A stretch of 64,000 bases of DNA from Arthrobacter sp. FW305-BF8 (lineage in GTDB: Bacteria; Actinomycetota; Actinomycetes; Actinomycetales; Micrococcaceae): positions 868,001 through 932,000 of the forward strand of contig NZ_CP084561.1 of assembly GCF_021789315.1 (NCBI RefSeq), written 5' to 3'. Made by a program: the position numbers and the translations under genes. The notes beneath the pieces were generated by a model. The model saw only the letters and a list, made by a program, of their open reading frames with translations. It did not search any database and was not told where the DNA came from. Positions 56,791 through 64,000 of the stretch are shown in pieces (positions within the stretch are counted from its first letter, which is position 1; each line of letters opens with the position of its first letter).

Positions 56791-57289
56791 CGACGACGTC
56801 GAACGCTTTGAGATCCCGTCAGTTGGAGCTGAAGACGACGAGCTGACCGCGGAGCTCTTCCGCTCTGCGTTCCGGCCACCGGGCCGGACAGCCGGTGTAA
56901 CGTATCGCTGGCGTGAGCTGACCGCTGAGCAAGCCCGAAGCGCGTGGACCGCTCTGGCGGTATGGGTCCGATGGCTCGTAGCCACCTATCAGCTGCCGAC
57001 CTCCGTGGTTCCGGATTGCTGGTGGCGTCACTCCGAGATCGTTGCCGAACTCTATGCCCTGCAACGAGCGGAACTTGCCTCATACGGCAGCGACGATCCT
57101 GGGTTCGGACCCCTGGCTTTTCACGAAAGGCTGCCCCACGCCGTCGAACGTCTGCGGACCCATACCAGGACTGCCGGTTGTGTCGGACTGCAGGCACACA
57201 AGGACCCAACCCCGAGAACGCTCCCGACGGACACGCCGGAGTTCACCGAGTGGCAGGCCGCCTCACACCAGTTCGAGCACGAATTCTAA
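56780..57289 (+). CDS. DUF4913 protein
   Basis: A 169-residue protein of the DUF4913 family common in actinobacterial conjugative elements: RWRELTAEQARSAWTALAVW, VRWLVATYQLP, PDCWWRHSEIVAELYALQRA. It is mostly helical and soluble. Function unknown; its coupling to traD suggests a role in transfer or DNA processing. Confidence 0.75.
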   Translation: MINSDDVERFEIPSVGAEDDELTAELFRSAFRPPGRTAGVTYRWRELTAEQARSAWTALAVWVRWLVATYQLPTSVVPDCWWRHSEIVAELYALQRAELASYGSDDPGFGPLAFHERLPHAVERLRTHTRTAGCVGLQAHKDPTPRTLPTDTPEFTEWQAASHQFEHEF

Positions 57290-57377
57290 AGTCATGCTGC
57301 TGGCGCAGCTGAGGACATGAATTGATATCCGCAAAGAGGTTCCGGCGGATTCCTAAGAAGCAAGGAAGGCGGCTGTC

Positions 57378-58535
57378 GTGGCCCCTAAACCTGAAGAAGC
57401 ATGGAGCGCTATGCCGGCGGATGCGCCGCCAAGCGCGAATGAATCCGGTACGCGCATGACACCAGAAGAGCGCATCTCCACATTGACCGATGGTCTCCAC
57501 AAGATCCTGGAGAAGGCTGTGGAGTCCCCGTCGCACTGGCAGGTCCTGCTCGACGCCTCATCAACGCTATGGCGATACTCGGGCGGCAATGTTGCCCTGC
57601 TCATGATGCAGATGGCCCAACGCGGCACTGAGGAACCCACTCTCGTGGCCGGGTACAAAGAATGGGCCCGCCACGGCCGTACGGTGTCACGGGGTGAACA
57701 CGCACTCTGGGTAATCGCTCCCCGCACGGCCCGAGTCCAACAGGTGACGCTTCCCGACGGCGGCCGGCATCGCATCCCTGTGGGCGGGCAGTTGCCACAC
57801 GGCGCCGTCGACGACGGAAAAAAGACCGTAATCACTGGTTGGCGCGGTCAAGCAGTCTTCGATGTCTCCCAGACAGAGGGGACTCCACTGTTGGTACCGC
57901 GCGGCGGTACCAACTCCGTGGTCGGCGCCGCCGAATTATGGGGCTCTCTTGAAGCTGTGGCGAGAAGCCACGGGTTCAATGTCGACGTCACGGATGCACA
58001 GTATGGCCTGACCAGTGGCTTTACGGATTTCGCTGACCGCCGGGTCCAGGTTGGTGCGTGGCTCAGCCGTGAAGAGCGGACAGCGGTCCTGGCGCACGAG
58101 CTTGGGCATGTGCTGCTTCACGGGCCGGATGACGAGCTGGGACGGCTCTATGGGAGCAGCGCAGACCATCGTGGACTGGCTGAGGTGGAGGCCGAATCCG
58201 TGGCCTATACGGTGCTTCGAGCTCACGGCATTGATCGTGGACCTCAGTCCGCGACGTACCTGGCCGGCTGGGCTGACGCCGTCCTCGATGCGGAGAACGA
58301 TGCGCTGCTCCAGGATGCCGGCAGCAAGCTACCAAGGTCCCGTGTAGACATCGCGAAGTCGGTACTTGGCCGCGTCACCGCTGCCAGCAAGGGAATTCTC
58401 GAAATCACGCACCCGCCGGGATACGGCGGAAAGATCACGGCCGTCGAGGCGGACCCACGGCTGGATCCGACAGCGAGGTACGTCGGGATGAGGCAGCCAG
58501 CGTCGACCGACGGCCCGGTAATGGCTGGCCCCTGA
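57378..58535 (+). CDS. ArdC-like anti-restriction protein (ssDNA-binding plus metallopeptidase)
   Basis: A 385-residue protein. Residues about 30-165 match the ArdC N-terminal ssDNA-binding region (NVALLMMQMAQRG, VAGYKEWARHGRTVSRGEHALWVIAP). Residues about 185-340 are an ImmA/IrrE-type zinc peptidase with H240-E-L-G-H244 and a downstream Glu near 271-273. ArdC proteins protect incoming single-stranded plasmid DNA from host restriction. GTG at 57378 follows GGAAGGCGG. Confidence 0.85.
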   Translation: MAPKPEEAWSAMPADAPPSANESGTRMTPEERISTLTDGLHKILEKAVESPSHWQVLLDASSTLWRYSGGNVALLMMQMAQRGTEEPTLVAGYKEWARHGRTVSRGEHALWVIAPRTARVQQVTLPDGGRHRIPVGGQLPHGAVDDGKKTVITGWRGQAVFDVSQTEGTPLLVPRGGTNSVVGAAELWGSLEAVARSHGFNVDVTDAQYGLTSGFTDFADRRVQVGAWLSREERTAVLAHELGHVLLHGPDDELGRLYGSSADHRGLAEVEAESVAYTVLRAHGIDRGPQSATYLAGWADAVLDAENDALLQDAGSKLPRSRVDIAKSVLGRVTAASKGILEITHPPGYGGKITAVEADPRLDPTARYVGMRQPASTDGPVMAGP

Positions 58536-58595
58536 CATCGAGTGCGTTTATCTCTCCGGCGGGAGAGTCCCGCTGGTTCCTGAAAGGAGAAGTAA

Positions 58596-59105
58596 ATGGG
58601 CACCAAGATCCCGATCAATATCGCGGGCAACTTAGTTGCCGACCCCGAGCTCACCGTTGGTGAAAGCGGGGTAACCCACGCCAAGCTGAGGGTCGCTGTC
58701 AATCAGCGAATCCAGGGGGCGGACGGCACCTGGCAGGACGGAGAACCTGTCTTCCACAACGTCTCGGCGTTTCGAGCGCTGGCAGAGAACGTAGCGACTT
58801 CACTGAAGAAAGGCGATCCGGTCACTGTCGCGGGTGAGCTGGAGTTCCGCTCCTACGAGAAGGATGGAGAACGTCGCGAAGCCCGCCGCATCGTCGCCGA
58901 TACCATCGGACCGGACCTGCGGTTCGGCACGGCGGCTTACCAGCGTATGTCGCATGCCTCAGCTGCGGTCTCGCCTCCGGAAGTACAAGCGAGCACCGAA
59001 GCGCCCGCGGTTGAACCTGCGGCGCCAGCGTACAACGTCTCACTCAAGGGTCCTGTGTTCTTGCCCCCTTTAGGAGCAAAGCCGGGAAATGAGATCAGCT
59101 TCTAG
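58596..59105 (+). CDS. ssb: Single-stranded DNA-binding protein
   Basis: A 169-residue SSB with one OB fold (about 1-108: INIAGNLVADPELTV, LRVAVNQRIQ, FHNVSAFRALAENVATSLKKGDPVTVAGELEFRSY) and a Pro/Ala-rich C-terminal half. The end KPGNEISF lacks the acidic DDDIPF-type tip of housekeeping SSBs, so contacts with host replication proteins may be reduced. GGAGA lies six bases before the ATG. It is placed beside ArdC-like, consistent with handling the transferred strand. Confidence 0.88.
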   Translation: MGTKIPINIAGNLVADPELTVGESGVTHAKLRVAVNQRIQGADGTWQDGEPVFHNVSAFRALAENVATSLKKGDPVTVAGELEFRSYEKDGERREARRIVADTIGPDLRFGTAAYQRMSHASAAVSPPEVQASTEAPAVEPAAPAYNVSLKGPVFLPPLGAKPGNEISF

Positions 59106-59244
59106 GCGCTGCCGGTGAATCGGCCCCTGGCAATTGCGGCCTGAAAGGATGAGTCGGAAGGCAAACTCGGCTGCCTTCCGACGCATCATTTAACAGGCGT
59201 GACAAGCGAGTCCTCACGAAGTTTCCAGACCTCCCGCGGCAGAA

Positions 59245-59934
59245 GTGATTCAGACGCGGACTGATCGCGCCACGTCAAGAAAGAGCTTCGAAGCCGGAAG
59301 GGGCAGCCCTTCTGGGGGTTCTTGGAGCTTTCCGACAGCCGGACAAGCTGATCACGGCGCCAGCCTCGCGGCTCAGAAGGCCACACTGGCCGCAGAGGCC
59401 GGACGGCGCGGATGGGACTTCGAGGTCGTCGCCGACGAAGGCCTGAGCGCCAAGAACCTGAATCGTGCCGGCTTGCAGTCCGCCCTTGAACGACTCGACA
59501 GGGGACAGGCCGATTTCCTCCTTGCCATCCGTTTGGACCGCATCTCCCGTTCCGTCGCCGACTTCGCCGGCCTCCTCGACCGTGGGACCAAACGCAGATG
59601 GGGTCTAGTTTTACTGTCGCCCAACATCGACACCTCCGATCCCGCGGAGAGGTTCACCAGCAACGTGTTGGCCAGCGCTGCGCAGTACGAACGGGAGCTA
59701 ATCGGAGCCCGAACGCGTGAAGGCATGGCCCAGCGTAAGGCGGAGGGCCAGAAGATGGGCAGGCCCCGAACCATGGACTCGACCGTGGTGGCACGAATTG
59801 TCGGGGAGAAGAAGAGTGGACGCAGTCTGCTGGCCATCGCCGACGCGCTTACAGCAGAGGGAGTGCCCACTGCTCGCGGCGGCAGGCGCTGGTACGCGTC
59901 CACTGTGAAAGCGGTTCTCCAGGGGGGGGGCTGA
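59245..59934 (+). pseudogene. Decayed serine recombinase/resolvase
   Basis: The frame encodes a small serine recombinase from GQADHGASLAAQ onward (IRLDRISRSVADFAGLLDR, NVLASAAQYERELIGARTREGMAQRKAEGQKMGRPR and a C-terminal helix-turn-helix). The N-terminal strand with the catalytic Ser (family pattern VRVSTxxQAD) is missing: the frame reads GGSWSFPTAGQAD, while a neighbouring frame gives LGVLGAF just before. A small deletion or insertion near 59312-59335 with loss of the Ser would explain this. Catalytic activity is unlikely. Confidence 0.75.
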
Positions 59935-60053
59935 GGACTCCAAATGACCGGGACGGCTCCCTGAGCGGGGTGGGCGAGTTCAGGCCGCGTCGTCGGAAGG
60001 GCGTTAGTGGTTGAATTGACCGGTCTTGAACGGTTGAGCAGGGAGCTTGAAGT

Positions 60054-60671
60054 ATGGTATCCAGAGATTCCTTCCTATCTGGGGTTCGCGCTTGGTGGTC
60101 GAAGCCCCATCAGGCGAACACTGTTACAGCTATTTCGACGGTTTTAGTCGCTGGACTAACATTTGCTTCAGGTTACGTGGGGGCCCAGGTTGGCGCGGAC
60201 ACGGCCCTGCAGGTCTCGCGTAACGAGACTGAGGCAGAGAATCTGAGGAGATCCCAGGAGAAGCGCCAGACGGTCTATCAGGGGTACCTGGACGCCGCCA
60301 ACGAGTTCTCAGGGGCAACCCACGGTCTTTCCAGGGTCTACAACGACTCAGTGAAGAAGCTGGCTGACGGCACGATCAAGGCCAACCAAAATATGCCGCA
60401 TCTGGTCGATGCTCAGAACAGGTTCAACACGGCCCGCTCTGCCTACCAGGACGCCATCAACGATGTATATATCTTCGGGAGCGATGAAGCTTGGAAGGCG
60501 CACAAGGAGCTGGCGGCGTTACTACCAGATTCTCTGCACTCCACCGAAGTCTCCTTTCCACCGCCAGCGGTCCCAGATTCAGAGGCTTTTATCGGCGCCT
60601 ACCGGGGCTTCAATGAAGTCGTCTGCGTGGAGGTGGCTCCAGTTCCTAGAAGCGGATGTGACCGGCATTGA
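60054..60671 (+). CDS. Membrane-anchored coiled-coil-like protein, unknown
   Basis: A 205-residue protein. One membrane segment (about 24-45, then GYVGAQVGADTAL) precedes a helical, charged domain likely to be coiled (RNETEAENLRRSQEKRQTVYQGYLDAANEF) that continues to about residue 155, with a Pro-rich end. ATG at 60054, GGGAG nine bases upstream. No family recognised. It lies between the recombinase remnant and the restriction-modification gene, so it may be cargo connected with it. Confidence 0.6.
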   Translation: MVSRDSFLSGVRAWWSKPHQANTVTAISTVLVAGLTFASGYVGAQVGADTALQVSRNETEAENLRRSQEKRQTVYQGYLDAANEFSGATHGLSRVYNDSVKKLADGTIKANQNMPHLVDAQNRFNTARSAYQDAINDVYIFGSDEAWKAHKELAALLPDSLHSTEVSFPPPAVPDSEAFIGAYRGFNEVVCVEVAPVPRSGCDRH

Positions 60672-60691
60672 GAGCGGCGATCCGCTGGTTT

Positions 60692-60723
60692 TGTCATTGC
60701 GATCATCCGCTCAACATATGATC
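60692..60723 (+). promoter_or_regulatory. Promoter and inverted repeat before the type ISP gene
   Basis: TTGTCA (60692-60697) and CATATG (60716-60721) are 18 bases apart. GATCAT (60701-60706) is inverted as ATGATC (60718-60723), so a repressor could act here. Confidence 0.35.
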
Positions 60724-60779
60724 TAAGGGCTGGCTGCAGGCCGGCCTCGCGCGATTTTTCTTTGTCTGGGGGAGCTTCC

Positions 60780-63700
60780 TTGGTTACTTCTTTTGATTCA
60801 CTGCTCGACTCCTACCGCACTCTCGCTGATTCCGAGCGGATGAAGGGCAGTTACTTCGAGCAGCTGATCGAGCAGTACCTGGAGCGTGACGGTGTCCAAG
60901 CCCCCCAATACAACAACGTCTGGTTGTGGCGTGACTGGCCGGGCCGGAACGGGAAGCCGGACACCGGAATCGACCTGGTTGCCGAGCGCGCTGACGGCGG
61001 AATCACGGCGATCCAATGCAAGTTCTACGGCGAGACCCACACCATGCAGAAGCATGACATCGACTCGTTCATCTCCGCCTCGGGCAAGGAGCCGTTTACT
61101 CACCGGCTCATCGTTTCCACCACATCGAAATGGACTCAGAACGCCGAGGAAATGCTGGACAGCCAGCACATCCCGGTTCAGCGGATCGGTTTGTCTGACT
61201 TCAGGCATTCAAATATCGATTGGTCCACCTACGAGCTGACGGACCCGTCCAAGGCGCCAAAGCTGCACGAGAAAAAGCAGCTTCGCCCGCATCAGCACGA
61301 GGCCGTGACGGCCACTATTAAGGGCTTCATCGACAACAACCGCGGCAAGCTAATCATGGCCTGCGGCACGGGCAAGACCTTCACGGCGCTTAAGGTCGCC
61401 GAGCGTTTCGCCGAGATGGAAGGCCACGCCCGCATCCTCTTCCTGGTCCCGTCCCTTGCCCTCATGTCCCAGTCATTAAAGGAATGGTCGGACGAGACCG
61501 AGCAGCCGATGCATGCCTACGCGGTCTGCTCGGACGTGAAGGTGGGACGGCAGAAGAACTCGGACCTGACCGACGTCGCAATACACGACCTCCAAATCCC
61601 GGCCACCACAGACGGCAAAACGCTCGTAGAGGCGATGGGCAAGAAAGGACTCGACGAGGGCATGACCGTCGTTTTCTCTACCTACCAGTCCATCGATGCC
61701 GTAGCCCAGGCGCAGCAAGCCGGGCTCCCAGACTTCGACCTCATAATTTGCGATGAGGCCCACCGCACCACCGGTGCGACCCTCGCTGGCACCGAAGAAT
61801 CGCACTTCGTAAAAGTTCACCGCAACGATGTCATTGCCGGCGGCAAGCGCCTCTACATGACGGCTACCCCAAGGCTGTTCAATGACGAGACCAAGAACGC
61901 CGCGGCGGAGAGGGACGCGATCCTGTGCTCCATGGATGACGAGACCATGTACGGTCCAGTCTTCTACCGGATCGGCTTCGGTGAAGCCGTCACCAAGAAA
62001 CTCCTAGCAGACTATAAAGTCCTGGTCCTCGGCGTCGAGGAAACCCAGGTCGTTTCCTCTTTCCAGGACCAACTAGCGGACTCCAACATGGAACTGAACA
62101 TCGACGATGTTGCCAAACTGATCGGCTGCTGGAACGGGCTGGCTAAGCGCCGCTCCGGCTCCCACGAAGCTTCCTTCGGCAACGACCTCGCTCCGATGAA
62201 ACGCGCTGTCGCCTTCAACCGCGACATCAAGTCCTCCAAGCTGGTCGAAGCCGAGTTCGAAGACCTCGTCCGCGTCCATCTCACCAACTTGGACAACGAC
62301 GACCGTACCGACGATCTAAAAGTTCAGGTGAAGCACATCGACGGCGGCTTCAACGCCGTCGCCCGTGCCGACCGCCTGGACTGGCTCAAGGAAGACATCG
62401 ACCACGACGGTGGCGAGCCCACCTGCCGAATCCTCACCAACGCCCGTTGCCTCACCGAGGGGGTGGACGTCCCGTCCTTGGATGCTGTCTTGTTCTTGAA
62501 CCCCAGGAACTCCATGGTGGACGTGATCCAGGCCGTCGGTCGGGTCATGCGCATCGCCAAGGGCAAGCAGTTCGGCTACATCGTGCTGCCCATCGCCATA
62601 CCAGAGGGCATGTCCACATCCGAAGCACTTAAGGACAACACGCGCTACAAAGTCGTCTGGCAAGTTCTGCAGGCCCTCCGCGCGCACGACGAGCGCATGG
62701 ACGCTGCCATCAACCAGATCGAGCTGAACCACAACGCGCCGGAGTCTATTGTGATCGACACTGTGAATCTAGCACCCAAGAAGAAGCCGCTCCTCGACCC
62801 GCGACCGTCGCCCGCAGACGAACCCGACGATGATCCTGAATACATCCAGCCCACTCTGCAGTTCCCTGCGGCTGACTGGAAGGACGCCGTCTACGCAAAG
62901 ATCGTGGACAAGTGCGGCAACCGCATGTACTGGGCTGACTGGTCCAAAGACATCGCGGACATCGCCAGCAAACACATTGCACTGATCAACAACCTCCTCG
63001 CCCAAGCAGATACAGACCACCGGGCAGCGTTCGACGACTTCATCCACGGACTGCAGGAGAACCTGAATCCGGACATCGACGAAGCCCAAGCAGTGGAGAT
63101 GCTCGCCCAGCATCTGGTTACCAAGCCGGTGTTCGACGCCATGTTCACAGACTCGAACTTCACAGAGCACAACCCGGTGTCTCTCGCAATGCAGAACATC
63201 CTCAATCAGTTGGACGACCATTCCGCATTCGAGAAGGAACGCGCCGGACTAGAAAAGTTCTATGACTCGGTTCGCGCCAGGGTGAAGTCGATCGACAACG
63301 CCGCTGCGAAGCAGAAAATCATTCTTGAGCTGTACGACAACTTCTTCCGCAATGCCTTCCCGCGGGTCGCGGACCGCCTCGGCATCGTGTTCACCCCGGT
63401 ACCGGTGGTGGACTATATCCTCCGGTCAGCCGACGCTGCCCTGCGGCTGGAATTTGGTAAGTCCTTGTCCGACGAGGGAGTCTCGATCCTTGAGCCGTTC
63501 GTCGGCACCGGTACATTTGTAACCCGACTGATCCAGTCAGGGCTGATCAAGCCCGAGGACCTGCACCGGAAGTATACGCAGGAGTTGTTCGCCAACGAGA
63601 TCGTTCTGCTCAGCTACTACATTGCCGCCATCAACATCGAGACAGTGTTCGCAGAGGAATCCAGGAAGGCCGGCCTCGATCATGGCTACATCCCTTTCGA

Positions 63701-64000
63701 CGGTATCGCGCTCACTGACACCTTCCAGCTCAATGAATCCGACGGCCAGGTCGAATCGAGTGAATTCTTCCCGGAGAACTCTGAGCGCGTGAAGAGGCAG
63801 AAAAATGCCGATATCAAGGTCATCGTCATGAACCCGCCCTACTCGGCAGGGCAGACCAGCGCTAACGACAACAACCAGAACCAGAGCTACCCCGTCCTAG
63901 ATGCGTCAATTGCCAGCAGCTATGCGAGGCTCTCCACGGGCACCAATAAGAACAGCCTCTACGATTCTTACATCCGCGGCATCCGATGGGCGTCTAACAG
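60780..64000 (+). CDS. Type ISP restriction-modification enzyme (single chain), 3' end beyond window
   Basis: At least 1073 residues, open to the window edge. Domains in order: Mrr-like nuclease with D65 and Q79-x-K81 (TGIDLVAERADGGITAIQCK); SF2 helicase with Walker A ACGTGKT (K199), D325-E-A-H328, TATPR and QAVGRVMR; a helical coupler; and an N6-adenine methyltransferase with motif I EPFVGTGTF (905-913) and motif IV NPPY (1018-1021). This is the LlaGI/LlaBIII order of type ISP enzymes, which translocate on DNA and cut after head-on collision. The target-recognition domain lies outside the window. TTG at 60780 with GGGGGAG five bases upstream. Confidence 0.92.
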   Translation, partial: MVTSFDSLLDSYRTLADSERMKGSYFEQLIEQYLERDGVQAPQYNNVWLWRDWPGRNGKPDTGIDLVAERADGGITAIQCKFYGETHTMQKHDIDSFISASGKEPFTHRLIVSTTSKWTQNAEEMLDSQHIPVQRIGLSDFRHSNIDWSTYELTDPSKAPKLHEKKQLRPHQHEAVTATIKGFIDNNRGKLIMACGTGKTFTALKVAERFAEMEGHARILFLVPSLALMSQSLKEWSDETEQPMHAYAVCSDVKVGRQKNSDLTDVAIHDLQIPATTDGKTLVEAMGKKGLDEGMTVVFSTYQSIDAVAQAQQAGLPDFDLIICDEAHRTTGATLAGTEESHFVKVHRNDVIAGGKRLYMTATPRLFNDETKNAAAERDAILCSMDDETMYGPVFYRIGFGEAVTKKLLADYKVLVLGVEETQVVSSFQDQLADSNMELNIDDVAKLIGCWNGLAKRRSGSHEASFGNDLAPMKRAVAFNRDIKSSKLVEAEFEDLVRVHLTNLDNDDRTDDLKVQVKHIDGGFNAVARADRLDWLKEDIDHDGGEPTCRILTNARCLTEGVDVPSLDAVLFLNPRNSMVDVIQAVGRVMRIAKGKQFGYIVLPIAIPEGMSTSEALKDNTRYKVVWQVLQALRAHDERMDAAINQIELNHNAPESIVIDTVNLAPKKKPLLDPRPSPADEPDDDPEYIQPTLQFPAADWKDAVYAKIVDKCGNRMYWADWSKDIADIASKHIALINNLLAQADTDHRAAFDDFIHGLQENLNPDIDEAQAVEMLAQHLVTKPVFDAMFTDSNFTEHNPVSLAMQNILNQLDDHSAFEKERAGLEKFYDSVRARVKSIDNAAAKQKIILELYDNFFRNAFPRVADRLGIVFTPVPVVDYILRSADAALRLEFGKSLSDEGVSILEPFVGTGTFVTRLIQSGLIKPEDLHRKYTQELFANEIVLLSYYIAAINIETVFAEESRKAGLDHGYIPFDGIALTDTFQLNESDGQVESSEFFPENSERVKRQKNADIKVIVMNPPYSAGQTSANDNNQNQSYPVLDASIASSYARLSTGTNKNSLYDSYIRGIRWASN

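Larger units (their letters stand above)
42683..64000. mobile_element. Integrative conjugative element at tRNA-Thr (left part, continues past the window)
   Basis: From the tRNA-Thr end onward the genes are integrase, excisionase-like, HTH regulators, sigma-like, Lsr2, cell-wall hydrolase, membrane channel, SCO6880-like, VirB4, TraD/TraG, DUF4913, ArdC-like, SSB, serine recombinase remnant and a type ISP restriction-modification enzyme. Codon use and base composition are more varied and less GC-rich than in the backbone. The right end, a relaxase and the second att copy are not seen. Confidence 0.85.

Overview
The window comes from a high-GC actinobacterium of the Micrococcaceae, most likely Arthrobacter or Pseudarthrobacter. 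The evidence is the 16S sequence, a SenX3-RegX3/CarD neighbourhood, a GlgE-type alpha-glucan cluster, an rrn operon without spacer tRNAs, and GTG/TTG starts with TANNNT -10 boxes. Roughly the first 42.6 kb is chromosome backbone. The last 21.4 kb is the left part of an integrative element that starts at a tRNA-Thr gene and runs off the right edge.

Region 1 (1-7.1 kb): the end of a SenX3-like kinase, RegX3, a convergent lipoprotein, CarD, IspD and IspF (MEP isoprenoid pathway), a small lipoprotein, CysS and RlmB. Region 2 (7.1-21.7 kb) is dominated by storage-glucan metabolism: a nitrilase-family amidase, GlgX, a secreted barnase-like RNase with a barstar-like inhibitor, GlgP divergent from GlgE, then TreS and a maltokinase-GlgB fusion. 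TreS makes maltose from trehalose, the maltokinase phosphorylates it, GlgE polymerises maltose-1-phosphate, GlgB branches the glucan, and GlgX and GlgP take it apart.

Region 3 (21.7-27.8 kb) is a complete 16S-23S-5S operon with a recognisable promoter, leader and trailer processing stems and a strong terminator. Region 4 (27.8-42.6 kb) holds a LysE exporter, an IS30-family insertion, an SRPBCC protein, a LacI regulator with an alpha-glucosidase, an FAD-linked oxidase, a cytosine-deaminase-like amidohydrolase, a DUF4032 protein, an MsmK/UgpC-type ATPase, OtsB/OtsA trehalose synthesis, a membrane-anchored DsbA-like protein and tRNA-Thr.

Region 5 (42.7-64 kb) is an integrative conjugative element. 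It has a tyrosine integrase and excisionase-like protein, a control region (two ArsR-like repressors with palindromic sites, an EspR-like HTH protein, a sigma-like protein, an element-borne Lsr2), a type IV transfer module (cell-wall hydrolase, TrbL-like channel, SCO6880-like protein, VirB4 ATPase, TraD/TraG coupling protein, DUF4913), ArdC-like anti-restriction, SSB, a decayed serine recombinase, and cargo led by a type ISP single-chain restriction-modification enzyme cut by the window edge. No relaxase is recognisable in the visible part.

The most unusual signals are a family of 32-bp intergenic repeats seen at three loci, one of them split by the IS30 element; the maltokinase-GlgB fusion that keeps an internal ribosome binding site and ATG; many probable leaderless genes; and the layered regulator block of the conjugative element.
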